NCBI GenBank assembly: GCA_009733745.1
Contig: WNWL01000005.1
Span: 310,001 to 374,000, forward strand
Reading direction: 5' to 3'
From: Oceanobacillus sp. HTM 045
GTDB lineage: Bacteria; Pseudomonadota; Alphaproteobacteria; Rhodobacterales; Rhodobacteraceae
Length of the DNA stretch: 64,000 nt
A program made the translations under genes and the position numbers. Positions 1 through 8,717 of this stretch are shown one piece after another. Numbering within the stretch: position 1 is the stretch's first letter; each line of letters starts with the position of its first letter. The notes under the pieces were generated by a model. It was given only the letters and a program-made list of their open reading frames with translations. It had not been told where the DNA came from and ran no database searches.

Positions 1-392
1 ATCAGCAGCGCCACGGCCAGCGTGGCGCCGAGCGCGAGGTCGTAGAAGATCCGCCGCGAAATCGAGCGCACCGCGTGCCGGTAGACGCCGGTGACGCCGT
101 AGCAGAGCAGCAGCACCGCCCCGGCGATGAGCGGGGTCAGCGCGCCGACGGGATGCGCGCCCGGCAGCGCCGGCGGCAGGATGCCGGCCACCAGCACGAT
201 GGCCAGCGTGGCGGCGCAGGCGTCCACCGCCATCGAGATCGCGATCTTGCCGGAACGGGATATGCGGTCGAGTTGCGCGGCCGGTTCGGAAGGTGCTTCT
301 GCGAAAGGCGCTTCTGCGAAAGGTGTTTCGGCACACGTCGCGGCCCCCTCCGCTCCGGTCGAGCCGGGGGCGTCGCTGGCGTTACGGACCAT
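1..392 (-). CDS. FlaA1/CapD-type polysaccharide biosynthesis protein, N-terminal part
   Basis: Partial gene; the C-terminal catalytic part lies beyond the left edge. About 130 residues are visible: a polar Ala/Pro/Glu leader containing a short internal repeat (PFAEA twice), a transmembrane segment rich in Ala/Val/Leu, a second one near LIAGAVLLLCYGVTGVYR, then a basic stretch and the start of a third. This matches the membrane anchor of FlaA1/CapD/WbpM-type nucleoside-diphosphate-sugar dehydratases, which precede an SDR domain. The start at 392 has GGAGG about 10 nt upstream; an ATG at 422 has none. It is divergent from fnlA, fitting an envelope polysaccharide locus. The SDR domain is not visible, so an undecaprenyl-sugar transferase anchor is a less likely alternative. 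Confidence 0.72.
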   Translation of the reverse strand, partial: MVRNASDAPGSTGAEGAATCAETPFAEAPFAEAPSEPAAQLDRISRSGKIAISMAVDACAATLAIVLVAGILPPALPGAHPVGALTPLIAGAVLLLCYGVTGVYRHAVRSISRRIFYDLALGATLAVALL

Positions 393-655
393 GCGGCTCG
401 TGCCTCCACGTATCACACCCATGACGGGTGCCAGTAAAAGACGCGCCACCCCGATAAGTCCTCACGGCGGCAAGGCAACCGGTTATGACCCGATTCGTCA
501 ACAATACGGTGAATCACCCGTTCACACCCGGTCGCAGGTGTCGCAGGCGGGTTTCAGCCCGGTGAGCGCGTTGCGGGCGCGGGAGGAGACGGCTAAGGTC
601 CGCCCGCGGCGCCGGACGCCGCGCAGCACGACGCTTACCCGCAGAAGGCGAGCCC
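393..655. promoter_or_regulatory. Divergent promoter region of the polysaccharide locus
   Basis: This 263-bp gap separates two divergent genes and must carry promoters for both. It is slightly richer in A/T around 480-530 (cggttatgacccgattcg, caacaatacggtgaat), the likeliest promoter core. No convincing -35/-10 pair or operator was identified, and the longer frames crossing it are read-through from the fnl genes. Confidence 0.45.
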
Positions 656-1666
656 ATGTACCGATGCGTCCTCATCACCGGTGGCACCGGTTCGTTCGGG
701 CGGACCTTCCTCGGCCACCTGCTGGAGGGGGATGTCGAGGAGGTCCGGGTCTTCTCCCGCGACGAGGAAAAGCAGGACATGCTGCGCCATGCCGTGGCCG
801 ACCCGCGGGTGCGCTACCACATCGGCGACGTGCGCGACGCGGAGAGCATCCGCCGCGCGATGCACGGGGTGGAGGGGGTGTTCCACGCCGCGGCGCTGAA
901 GCAGGTGCCCTCCTGCGAGTTCTTCCCCGTGGAGGCGATCCGCACCAACGTGCTGGGCTCGGAGAACGTGATCCGCGCCGCGATCGACGCGGGCGTGAAG
1001 CGGGTGGTCTGCCTCTCGACCGACAAGGCGGTGTTCCCGATCAACGCGATGGGCATGTCGAAGGCGCTGATGGAGAAGGTGGCGCAGGCGGCCGCGCGCG
1101 AACTGGGCGACGGCGCGCCGACCACGGTGACGATGGTGCGCTACGGCAACGTGATGTACTCGCGCGGCTCGGTGATCCCGCTGTTTCGCAAGCAGATCGC
1201 CGAGGGCCGGCCGATCACCGTGACCGACCCCGGCATGACGCGCTTCCTGATGCCGCTCTCGGCCTCGGTCGAGCTGGTCGAATTCGCGATGACCAACGCG
1301 CGGCAGGGGGATCTCTTCGTCAAGAAGTCGCCCGCCTCGACCATCGGCGACCTCGCCGTCGCGATGACCGGCCTTTTCGGCGTGCCGGAGCACCCGGTGG
1401 AATCGATCGGCTGGCGGCATGGCGAGAAGCTCTTCGAGACGCTGGCCTCGGCGCGCGAGCTGGTCTCGGCGGACGACATGGGCGGCTATTTCCGCATCCC
1501 GCTGGACGCGCGGAGCCTGAACTACGCCAAGTACTTTGCCGAAGGTTCGGCGGAGGTCGCGACGGTGGAGGATTATCACTCCCACAACACCGAGCGGCTG
1601 GACGTGGACGGGGTGACGGCACTGCTGCGCAGCCTGCCGGAGATCCGCGCGGAGCTCGGCGGATGA
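656..1666 (+). CDS. fnlA: UDP-GlcNAc 4,6-dehydratase/5-epimerase (FnlA/CapE/WbjB)
   Basis: First enzyme of UDP-N-acetyl-L-fucosamine synthesis in the FnlABC/CapEFG route: a cytoplasmic NAD(P)-dependent SDR that dehydrates UDP-GlcNAc and inverts C5. The 336-residue protein opens with the Rossmann motif TGGTGSFG (8-15) and has STDKAVFP (121-128). The usual SDR Tyr-x-x-x-Lys is Met-x-x-x-Lys (M132, K136 in AMGMSK), typical of inverting dehydratases of the CapE/FlaA1 group. AAGG lies upstream of the ATG at 656. Its stop overlaps the fnlB start (ATGA), indicating translational coupling. The two downstream partners make the pathway assignment firm. Confidence 0.9.
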   Translation: MYRCVLITGGTGSFGRTFLGHLLEGDVEEVRVFSRDEEKQDMLRHAVADPRVRYHIGDVRDAESIRRAMHGVEGVFHAAALKQVPSCEFFPVEAIRTNVLGSENVIRAAIDAGVKRVVCLSTDKAVFPINAMGMSKALMEKVAQAAARELGDGAPTTVTMVRYGNVMYSRGSVIPLFRKQIAEGRPITVTDPGMTRFLMPLSASVELVEFAMTNARQGDLFVKKSPASTIGDLAVAMTGLFGVPEHPVESIGWRHGEKLFETLASARELVSADDMGGYFRIPLDARSLNYAKYFAEGSAEVATVEDYHSHNTERLDVDGVTALLRSLPEIRAELGG

Positions 1667-2781
1667 CGCGGGTCGTCGTCACCGGGGCGGAGGGTTTCCT
1701 CGGCACCCATGCGCGCATCCGGATGCACGCGGCCAACTGCGCCGCGCGCTTCCGGGGCGAGGCGGAGCCCTGGGAGGTGATCGGGCTGGGCCGCGCGGCC
1801 TTCGCCGACGATGCGGCTCTGGCCGGGGCGCTGGAGGGGGCGGGGCTGGTGCTGCACTTCGCCGGCGTCAACCGCGACCCGGACCCGGACGTGGTGCGCT
1901 TCGCCAACGGCTCCATCGCCCGGCGACTGGCGCGTTTCCTGCCGCCGGAGGCGAAGGTGGTCTACGCCAACAGCACCCATGCCGGGCGCGACACGCCCTA
2001 TGGCCAGGGCAAGCGCGAGGCGGCCGAGGCACTGGGTGAGGCGGCCGGGGACCGGCTGACCGACCTGGTGCTGCCGCATCTCTTCGGCGAGTTTGCCCGG
2101 CCGCACTACAACAACGTTACCGGCACTTTCTGCCATTCGGCGGCCACCGGCGCCGTCCCGGATGTCGGGCCGGGCGAGGTGGAACTGGTTCATGCCGGCG
2201 AGGTGATCGACACCGCGCTGGCCACCCCCGGTGGGCGGGTGCGGCTGCGGGGGCGCGAGATCTCGGTGCCGGACCTCTGGCGGCGGATCGCCGGGATGCA
2301 CGAGAGCTATGCCGCCGGCATCTTCCCCGACCTCGCGGACCCGTTCGACCTCGCGCTCTTCAACACCTACCGGGCGCATCTCTACCCGCAGGGCTTCCCG
2401 CGGGCGCTGAAGGTGAACGCGGACGCGCGGGGCCGGCTGTTCGAGGCGGCCAAGGGCGGCGGCGGGGGGCAGACCTTCTTCTCCACCACGCTGCCCGGGG
2501 TGACGCGGGGCGATCATTTCCACCTCGACAAGGTCGAGCGGTTCCTCGTGGTCGAGGGCGAGGCGGTGATCCGCATCCGCCGGGCGCTGGGGACAGAGGT
2601 CTGGGAATACCGCGTCTCCGGCGCGGAGCCGGCGGCGGTGGACATGCCGACGCTGCACACCCACTCGATCCAGAATGTCGGGGACGGGCCGCTGCTGACG
2701 CTGTTCTGGACCAACGAGATCTTCGACCCGGACCGGCCCGATACCTACGCCGACCCGGTGCTGGCGCGGGAGGCGGCATGA
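1663..2781 (+). CDS. fnlB: UDP-sugar reductase/3-epimerase (FnlB/CapF/WbjC)
   Basis: Bifunctional second enzyme of UDP-L-FucNAc synthesis. In CapF the N-terminal SDR domain reduces the 4-keto sugar and the C-terminal cupin is a metal-dependent epimerase. The 372-residue protein shows both parts: TGAEGFLG (7-14) and Tyr113-x-x-x-Lys117 (YGQGK) in the SDR half, then a cupin from about residue 245 with HFHLDKVERFLVVEGEA and THSIQNVG. The ATG at 1663 overlaps the fnlA stop by four bases. A longer in-frame reading from upstream exists but crosses fnlA and the intergenic region, so it is not the gene. Confidence 0.9.
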   Translation: MTRVVVTGAEGFLGTHARIRMHAANCAARFRGEAEPWEVIGLGRAAFADDAALAGALEGAGLVLHFAGVNRDPDPDVVRFANGSIARRLARFLPPEAKVVYANSTHAGRDTPYGQGKREAAEALGEAAGDRLTDLVLPHLFGEFARPHYNNVTGTFCHSAATGAVPDVGPGEVELVHAGEVIDTALATPGGRVRLRGREISVPDLWRRIAGMHESYAAGIFPDLADPFDLALFNTYRAHLYPQGFPRALKVNADARGRLFEAAKGGGGGQTFFSTTLPGVTRGDHFHLDKVERFLVVEGEAVIRIRRALGTEVWEYRVSGAEPAAVDMPTLHTHSIQNVGDGPLLTLFWTNEIFDPDRPDTYADPVLAREAA

Positions 2782-2833
2782 CGACCTGCGCCGGACATGC
2801 CAACCTGGCCGCCCTTCAGGAAAGGCCCGCGCC

Positions 2834-3994
2834 ATGAGCAGCCTCAAGGTCGCCACCATCGTCGGCACGCGGCCGGAAATCATCCGGCTGTCGCGCGTGA
2901 TGGCGCGGCTGGAGCGGTATTGCGATCACGTCCTGATCCATACCGGGCAGAACTGGGACTACGAGCTGAACGAGGTGTTCTTCGAGGACCTCGGGCTCGG
3001 CAGGCCCGACCATTTCCTCGGCTCCGGCGGGGGGACGCTGGGGGAGACGCTGGGGAAGATCCTCGAAGGCTCGGAGAAGGCGCTCCTCGCGGAGAAGCCC
3101 GACGCGGTGCTGATCCTCGGCGATACCAACTCGGCCATCTCGGCCATCATGGCGCGGCGGCTGAAGATCCCCGTCTACCACATGGAGGCGGGCAACCGCT
3201 GCTTCGACCGCAACGTGCCGGAGGAGACCAACCGCCGCCTCGTCGACCACATCGCCGATTTCAACCTCGTCTATACCGAGCACGCGCGGCGGCACCTGCT
3301 GTCGGAGGGGCTGGAGCACCGGCGGATCTACCTGACCGGCTCGCCGATGCGCGAGGTGCTGGAGGACTACCGGCCGCGGATCGAGGCATCGGACGTGCTG
3401 GCGCGGCTCGGGCTGGAAGAGGGGGGCTACTTCATCGCCTCGCTGCACCGGGAGGAGAACGTGGACCCGCCCGACCGGCTGATAGCACTTCTGGCGGCGC
3501 TGAACGGGCTGGCCGCGGCGCATGACATGCCGGTGGTGGTCTCCTGCCACCCGCGCACCGCGAAGCGGATGGAGGCGCTGGGCGGGGAGATGGGTGCCGA
3601 GACCGACCCGCGGGTGCGGTTCCTGAAGCCGTTCGGCTTCCACGACTACAACCGGCTGCAGCTCTCGTCGGCCTGCGCGCTGTCGGACAGCGGGACCATC
3701 GCGGAGGAAAGCGCGATTCTCGACTTCGCCGCCGTCACGCCGCGCGACGCGATCGAGCGGCCGGAGGCGCTGGACACCGGCTCGGTGATCCAGGCCGCGC
3801 CGGAGGCGGGGGCGATTGTCGACGCGGTGGCCGCGGCGATGCGGGCGCGCGACGAGCGCCGCGCGGCGGGGCGCCGGGCGGAACTGCCGCCGGACTACGC
3901 CATCTCCAACACCTCGGAGCGGGTGGTGAACCTGATCCTTGGCACCGCGCGCCTCTCCAACGCCTGGGACGGCATCCGCCGGCTGGAGCCGTGA
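2834..3994 (+). CDS. fnlC: UDP-GlcNAc 2-epimerase family, final FucNAc enzyme (FnlC/CapG/WbjD)
   Basis: Non-hydrolysing UDP-N-acetylglucosamine 2-epimerase fold, 386 residues. Immediately after fnlA-fnlB it should convert UDP-2-acetamido-2,6-dideoxy-L-talose to UDP-N-acetyl-L-fucosamine. Visible family signatures are GTRPEIIR near the start, HTGQNWD, the acidic catalytic loops LGDTNSA, HMEAGNRCFD and PEETNRR, SLHREEN, and the UDP-binding stretch SDSGTIAEESA. The ATG at 2834 follows GGAAAGG. On sequence alone WecB (ManNAc supply) would be possible; operon context favours FnlC. Confidence 0.88.
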   Translation: MSSLKVATIVGTRPEIIRLSRVMARLERYCDHVLIHTGQNWDYELNEVFFEDLGLGRPDHFLGSGGGTLGETLGKILEGSEKALLAEKPDAVLILGDTNSAISAIMARRLKIPVYHMEAGNRCFDRNVPEETNRRLVDHIADFNLVYTEHARRHLLSEGLEHRRIYLTGSPMREVLEDYRPRIEASDVLARLGLEEGGYFIASLHREENVDPPDRLIALLAALNGLAAAHDMPVVVSCHPRTAKRMEALGGEMGAETDPRVRFLKPFGFHDYNRLQLSSACALSDSGTIAEESAILDFAAVTPRDAIERPEALDTGSVIQAAPEAGAIVDAVAAAMRARDERRAAGRRAELPPDYAISNTSERVVNLILGTARLSNAWDGIRRLEP

Positions 3995-4052
3995 GGGCGC
4001 GGGCGGCAAGGGTTCGGGGGCCGAGGGCGCGGGCCGGGAAGGTGCGGATGCC

Positions 4053-5333
4053 GTGACCAAGTTCTTCAATCTCTGGGTCGCGTTCACGCTGGCGCTCTTC
4101 TATCTCGGGCCGATCCCGTGGGAGGCGCGCAGTTCCGCGCTGCCGGGGATCTATGTCGTCATCTGCATGGTGCTCTTCACGCTGGGCGCGCGGCTCGGCG
4201 GGCAGTTCGCCCCGCTCGGGCGCGCGGAGCCCGCGGCCCCGGTGCCCGCGGCGACCAAGTGGACCGCGATCATCGTCTGGATGGTCGCCATGGCGATCCA
4301 CATCCAGGGGCAGACCGGGCTGCTGATCTTCAACCCGGCGCATTACTCGCTCGATTTCGGCTCGATCTACGCGAACTACCAGGACACCGCGGAGAACGCC
4401 CGCGCCGCCGGGCGGAGCGCGATCCACGCGCTGGCGCTGCTCCTGAAGCTGGCGCTCTACGTCCCCGTCTTCCTGATCCTCGCCGGGAACTTCCGCGCCC
4501 GCCCGCTGATGACGGCGGCGATCCTCTTCCCCTTCATCGGCTCGTCGATGATGCGCGGCACCGACAAGGAGATGGTGGACTCGCTGATCTTCATCGCGAT
4601 CCTCAGCTATCACCATCGGATGCTGAACCGCTGGGTGGTCGGGATCATGGCGCTGCTGCCGGTGATCCTGCTGTTCTTCGTGGAGCGCAAGATCGGCCGG
4701 TTCGAGGGCAACCTGCCGCGCTGCCTGCCGATGTCCAACGTCTGCTTCGACTTCGCCAGCGTGCTTGCGGTGAACGTCTCGAAGACGGCGGAAATCCTCG
4801 CGGTGTTCCTGACCAACTACATCACCCAGGGCTACGAGGGGATGTACCGGGCGATGAGCCTGCCCTTCGAGTTCAACTGGGGCGTCGGGCACCTGCCGCC
4901 GATCAAGGGGCAGGTCTGCAAGTCGCTCGGCTTCGGCTGCGCGATGGGCGATTTCCAGCAACAGCTCACCGCGTCCGGCTGGGACACCAACTTCCGCTGG
5001 CCCAGCGCCTACACGGTGCTGGCGAACGACCTGCACTGGGCCTTCGTGCCGCTCTATTTCGGCTTTCTCGGCCTGTTGCACGGGGTGAGCGAAAAATCAT
5101 GGAAGCAGCGGCGGGACGTGTTCTCGCTCGGCACGATGACGCTGATCGCGATCTTCATCATCTATTCCTCGGCCAACATGCAGCTCGCGATCAGCCCGGA
5201 ATCGGTGCTGGCGACGCTGATCCTGTTCGGCGGGCAGACGTTGCGGCTGGTCTTCCAGGCGCGCGACCGGGTGACGCCGCTGCGCATGGACCCGCCACGC
5301 ACCGGCCCTCCCGCGGATCCGATGCGTGCCTGA
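4053..5333 (+). CDS. Polytopic membrane protein, putative Wzy-type polysaccharide polymerase
   Basis: About 426 residues with roughly ten hydrophobic segments, beginning VTKFFNLWVAFTLALFYLG. Around residues 225-330 is a long polar, Cys-containing stretch (LPRCLPMSNVCFDFAS, GQVCKSLGFGCAMGDF) that could be a large loop, as in oligosaccharide-repeat-unit polymerases. Position between the UDP-FucNAc genes and a flippase-like gene supports a Wzy role. GTG 4053 is chosen because GGGAAGG lies upstream and it clears fnlC; earlier in-frame codons overlap fnlC. No signature residue proves the function, which is inferred from topology and context. Confidence 0.6.
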   Translation: MTKFFNLWVAFTLALFYLGPIPWEARSSALPGIYVVICMVLFTLGARLGGQFAPLGRAEPAAPVPAATKWTAIIVWMVAMAIHIQGQTGLLIFNPAHYSLDFGSIYANYQDTAENARAAGRSAIHALALLLKLALYVPVFLILAGNFRARPLMTAAILFPFIGSSMMRGTDKEMVDSLIFIAILSYHHRMLNRWVVGIMALLPVILLFFVERKIGRFEGNLPRCLPMSNVCFDFASVLAVNVSKTAEILAVFLTNYITQGYEGMYRAMSLPFEFNWGVGHLPPIKGQVCKSLGFGCAMGDFQQQLTASGWDTNFRWPSAYTVLANDLHWAFVPLYFGFLGLLHGVSEKSWKQRRDVFSLGTMTLIAIFIIYSSANMQLAISPESVLATLILFGGQTLRLVFQARDRVTPLRMDPPRTGPPADPMRA

Positions 5334-5363
5334 GCGCGGGGCTTGCCGGGTGAGGCCCGCCGG

Positions 5364-6590
5364 ATGAAACCCGCGGGACGGATCGCCGCGATCGCCAGCG
5401 CCACGCTGGGGCGGGTCGGGTTCGGCATGGCGTTCTCGCTGGTCGTGCTGCTGCGCCTTCCGGCGGCGGAGTCGGCGCAGGTGTTCCAGCTGATGGTGCT
5501 GCAGGCGGTGTTCTCCACCTTCCTCTCCGGGTCCGCCTTCGTGCGCGGGCTTTCCGACGCGGGGCAGGAGGGGCAGGCGGCGGCGGGGCTGCGGGCGCTG
5601 GTGCTGACCGCGCTCGGCTTCGCGGCAATCGCGGCGCTCGCGGTGGGCCTGCTCCCGGCGGCGTTCCGGGCCGCCTACATCGCGGGGGATGTCGCGATGC
5701 TCGCGCCGCTGGCGCTGGGCGGGCTCGGCGTCGCGCTGGTGACGGCGCTGCAGGGCAACCTGGTGGACCGGATCGGCCCGTGGCGCGCCTTCCTGCCGAT
5801 GGCCGCCGGGTTCGGGGCGATGGCCCTGGTGCTGCTGGTCGTGCCGGTCGGCGACGGGTGGACGGCGCTCTGGTGCCTCGCGGCGGCGCAGTGCCTGCCG
5901 CTGGCGATCCTGCTGGCGGCGGAGCGGGACGCGCGGCGGCTGATGCTGCGCGCCCTCGGGGCGGGGCACCTTCCTGCGCTCGGGGCACAGTACCGCGAGA
6001 CGCTGGCCTTCGGCGCGACGAACGCGGCCGCGCTCCTGATCGTCTTCGCGCTCCGGGCGTACTGGTGGGACAGCGTCGGGCCGGAGGTGGCCGAGCGGGT
6101 GTTCTTCACCATGCGCGTCTCCGACATGTGGCTGCAGGTGGCGTTCTACGCCCTCGCCATGAGCCGGCGGCTGCGCGGGGAGGAGAGGCTCGCCGCGCCG
6201 CGTGGGCGTGGGGGCGCGCTGAGATGGGCGGCAATCGCGCTCGCGGCCGGAATACTGGTGATCGCGGCGGCGCTTGTCGGCGCCGGGCCGGCGGCGGGAG
6301 CGGCGAGCATGGTCGTGGCCGTCGCCGGGTTGCTGGCGCTCCAGTTCCTCGTCGACCTCTGCAAGCTCCCTTCCGCGGTGATCCTGATCACGACGACGCG
6401 GGAGCGGCAGCTGGCGCGGTTCGCGGTGCTCTCCGTCGTGCCGCAATTCATCTCGGCGCTTTTGGCGGCAGCGGCGATACCGTATGCGGGCGCGGCGGCG
6501 CTGCTGTGTTATCAGGCCGGCGCGGCGCTCGGCATCGTGCTGGGCTGGCTCGCCATGCAGCGGCACGATCCGGGCCGGGCGGCCACTTGA
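5364..6590 (+). CDS. Putative Wzx-like polysaccharide flippase
   Basis: About 408 residues, Ala/Leu-rich, with ten to twelve predicted membrane helices in pairs separated by short basic loops, as in MATE/MOP-superfamily lipid-linked oligosaccharide flippases. A hydrophobic half (residues 1-150), a central basic loop (ERDARRLMLRAL) and a second half (220-408) are visible. ATG 5364 is chosen over a TTG 21 nt upstream because it follows GGTGAGG. It lies 30 bp after the Wzy-like gene. Primary sequence is very divergent, so the role rests on topology and neighbours. Confidence 0.55.
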   Translation: MKPAGRIAAIASATLGRVGFGMAFSLVVLLRLPAAESAQVFQLMVLQAVFSTFLSGSAFVRGLSDAGQEGQAAAGLRALVLTALGFAAIAALAVGLLPAAFRAAYIAGDVAMLAPLALGGLGVALVTALQGNLVDRIGPWRAFLPMAAGFGAMALVLLVVPVGDGWTALWCLAAAQCLPLAILLAAERDARRLMLRALGAGHLPALGAQYRETLAFGATNAAALLIVFALRAYWWDSVGPEVAERVFFTMRVSDMWLQVAFYALAMSRRLRGEERLAAPRGRGGALRWAAIALAAGILVIAAALVGAGPAAGAASMVVAVAGLLALQFLVDLCKLPSAVILITTTRERQLARFAVLSVVPQFISALLAAAAIPYAGAAALLCYQAGAALGIVLGWLAMQRHDPGRAAT

Positions 6591-6622
6591 GCGGCCATTT
6601 GAGCAGAGAGGCAGGGGGCCAA

Positions 6623-7498
6623 GTGATCGACAGGGAAGCAGCGCGCGCGGGCCTCGACCGGGCCGCCGCCCAGAGGTCCGAGGGCCGGATCATCCGGGCG
6701 TTGCGCGATCCGTTGGCGCCATTGCGGAAGCGGTTCCTGCAGATGACCGGGCGGACGCGGGAAGTGGAGGTGCGCACCTTCTGGGGCGGGCGTTTCACCG
6801 GGGTCCTGCCGGAGCATGTCTCCACGGTGATCGCGCGCTGGGGCTTCACCGACGAAGGCGTGTGCCGCGCGCTGCTCGACCGGCTGGAACCGGGCGGCAC
6901 GATGGTCGATATCGGCGCGCATTTCGGCTTCTTCTCGCTGCTCGGCTCGGCGCTGGCGGGACCGGAGGGGCGGGTCGTCTCCATCGAGGCGATGCCGACC
7001 GCGCAGGCGCGGCTGAAGCTGAACGTCGTGCGCAACGCGGCCCATCCCAACGTCACGGTGCTGTGCTGCGCGGCCTTCTCGGAGGAGACCACGCTGGAGT
7101 TCCGCGACTTCGGGCTGGTTAATTCCAGCCTCAACACCGCCTTCGCCCCGCGCGGCGAGGTGGATGCTGGGCAGGCGGTCGAGGTGCAGGCGCGGCCGGT
7201 CGACGCGATCCTCGACGACCTCGGCATCGGCCGTGTCAGCGTGGTCAAGATCGACGCGGAATCGAGCGAGTTGCACGTCCTGGAGGGCATGACCGGCCTG
7301 ATCGACCGCGCCCGCCCGGCGATGACGGTGGAAACCGCCGCGATGACGGAGGAGCAGCGCCGCCATTCCGAAGCGGTGGATGGCTGGATCGCCGCGCGGG
7401 GCTACCGGGCCTGGCGCTATGCCGGGGGGCGGCTGGTGGAGGCGGGGCCGATCGCGGAGATCGCCTACGACAACCTGCTCTACCTGCCGGAGGACTGA
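6623..7498 (+). CDS. FkbM-family SAM-dependent methyltransferase
   Basis: 291 residues. The SAM-binding motif I is MVDIGAHFGFFSLLGSAL (about 94-111), followed by VVSIEAMPTAQARLKLNV, and the family signature VSVVKIDAESSELHVLEG with MTVETAA downstream. FkbM proteins O-methylate sugars or small molecules; as the last gene of this locus it probably modifies the polysaccharide or a nucleotide-sugar intermediate. GTG 6623 follows GAGAGGCAGGGGG. A longer frame runs back into the flippase gene and is spurious. The acceptor is unknown. Confidence 0.82.
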   Translation: MIDREAARAGLDRAAAQRSEGRIIRALRDPLAPLRKRFLQMTGRTREVEVRTFWGGRFTGVLPEHVSTVIARWGFTDEGVCRALLDRLEPGGTMVDIGAHFGFFSLLGSALAGPEGRVVSIEAMPTAQARLKLNVVRNAAHPNVTVLCCAAFSEETTLEFRDFGLVNSSLNTAFAPRGEVDAGQAVEVQARPVDAILDDLGIGRVSVVKIDAESSELHVLEGMTGLIDRARPAMTVETAAMTEEQRRHSEAVDGWIAARGYRAWRYAGGRLVEAGPIAEIAYDNLLYLPED

Positions 7499-7533
7499 CC
7501 CGCGGCGGGCTGGGGAGCCTCTTGCGGGGATGC

Positions 7534-7558
7534 CCGCCCGGGCGTGCCGGACGGGCGG
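7534..7558. terminator. Hairpin between convergent genes
   Basis: CCGCCCG at 7534-7540 pairs with CGGGCGG at 7552-7558. It lies between the plus-strand methyltransferase gene (ends 7498) and the minus-strand binding-protein gene (ends 7580), so it could stop transcription from both sides. There is no T-tract, so intrinsic termination is uncertain. Confidence 0.4.
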
Positions 7559-7579
7559 TTCCTGGTCAGGCTTGCGCCG

Positions 7580-8572
7580 TTACTTCAGCGCCTCGTCGGT
7601 GATCATGTGGGTCCAGGCGCCCTCGGGCTGCTTGGTGATCACCGGGTCGGAGCCGCCGGCGAGCAGCGTGTCGACGGTGCGCTGGAAGTCGTCCGGGTCG
7701 AGCGCGCCGTTGGAACCCGCGGTCAGCTTGGCGATCTCGCCCATCATGCGGATCTGGTGCTTCTCGGTCTGGGCGCCGGTCTCGTCGTACTCAAGCACGA
7801 TCAGCGCGGCGTCCTCCGGGTGCTCCTCGGCCCATTTCCAGCCCTTCATCGAGGCGCGCACGAAGCGGACCATCTGGTCGACGAAGGCGGGATCCTCGAG
7901 CTTGTCCTCGAGGACGTAGATGCCGTCTTCCAGCGTCGCGACGCCCTGCTCCTCGTACTTGAAGGTGATCAGGTCGTCCGGGCTGATGCCGGCGTCGATC
8001 ACCTGCCAGTACTCGTTGTAGGTCATGGTCGAGATGCAGACGGCCTGCTTCTGCAGGAGCGGGTCGACGTTGAAGCCCTGCTTCAGCACGGTCACGCCGC
8101 CCTCGGAGCCGTCGGTCGGGATGCCGAGATGGCTCATCCACGACAGGAACGGGTACTCGTTGCCGAAGAACCAGACGCCGAGCGTCTTGCCCGGGAAATC
8201 CTCCGGCCCGGTCACGCCGCTCTCCTTCAGGCAGGTCAGCATCATGCCCGAGGACTTGAACGGCTGGGCGATGTTGACGAGCGGCAGGCCCTTCTCGCGG
8301 GTCGCGAGGGCGGAGGGCATCCAGTCGATGATCACGTCGGCGCCGCCGCCCGCGAGCACCTGCGCCGGGGCGATGTCCGGCCCGCCGGGCAGGATGGTGA
8401 CGTCGAGCCCCTCCTCCTCGTAGAAGCCCTTCTCCAGCGCGACGTAGTAGCCCGCGAACTGGGCCTGCGTGACCCACTTGAGCTGCAGCGTTACCTCGTC
8501 GGCTGCCTGCGCTGCCCCTGCGCCCGCGGAGAAGACCGCGCCCGCAAGCAGCGACTTCAGGAACATTTTCAT
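7580..8572 (-). CDS. NMT1/THI5-type ABC transporter substrate-binding protein
   Basis: 330-residue periplasmic binding protein for small heterocyclic nutrients. After a signal peptide (MKMFLKSLLAGAVFSAGAGA, cleaved near AQAAD) comes LQLKWVTQAQFAGYYVALEK, the hallmark of the NMT1/THI5-like family that binds hydroxymethylpyrimidine, riboflavin or related rings. ATG 8572 follows AGGAGGTCAGAAA; a reading 40 codons longer has no ribosome site. It is the distal gene of the operon with two permeases, an ATPase, dihydropyrimidinase and carbamoylase, so a pyrimidine, dihydropyrimidine or hydantoin ligand is inferred. Confidence 0.85.
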   Translation of the reverse strand: MKMFLKSLLAGAVFSAGAGAAQAADEVTLQLKWVTQAQFAGYYVALEKGFYEEEGLDVTILPGGPDIAPAQVLAGGGADVIIDWMPSALATREKGLPLVNIAQPFKSSGMMLTCLKESGVTGPEDFPGKTLGVWFFGNEYPFLSWMSHLGIPTDGSEGGVTVLKQGFNVDPLLQKQAVCISTMTYNEYWQVIDAGISPDDLITFKYEEQGVATLEDGIYVLEDKLEDPAFVDQMVRFVRASMKGWKWAEEHPEDAALIVLEYDETGAQTEKHQIRMMGEIAKLTAGSNGALDPDDFQRTVDTLLAGGSDPVITKQPEGAWTHMITDEALK

Positions 8573-8717
8573 TTTCTGACCTCCTGTTGAACTTGGACTG
8601 GGACGTTCGCTCCCGGCTCTCGATTGTTTCCTTATCGCTACCACCAAACCGGGAAGGCGTGAAACCGGGAAGACCCGGAATGCTGCGCGCATGGCGGCCG
8701 CGCCGTCTCGAAACCGC

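Noticed and set aside
127-2781. Single 884-codon frame over the promoter, fnlA and fnlB
   Set aside because: Its first two thirds are Arg/Gly/Pro-rich noise antiphase to fnlA; only the part from 1663 is a real protein.
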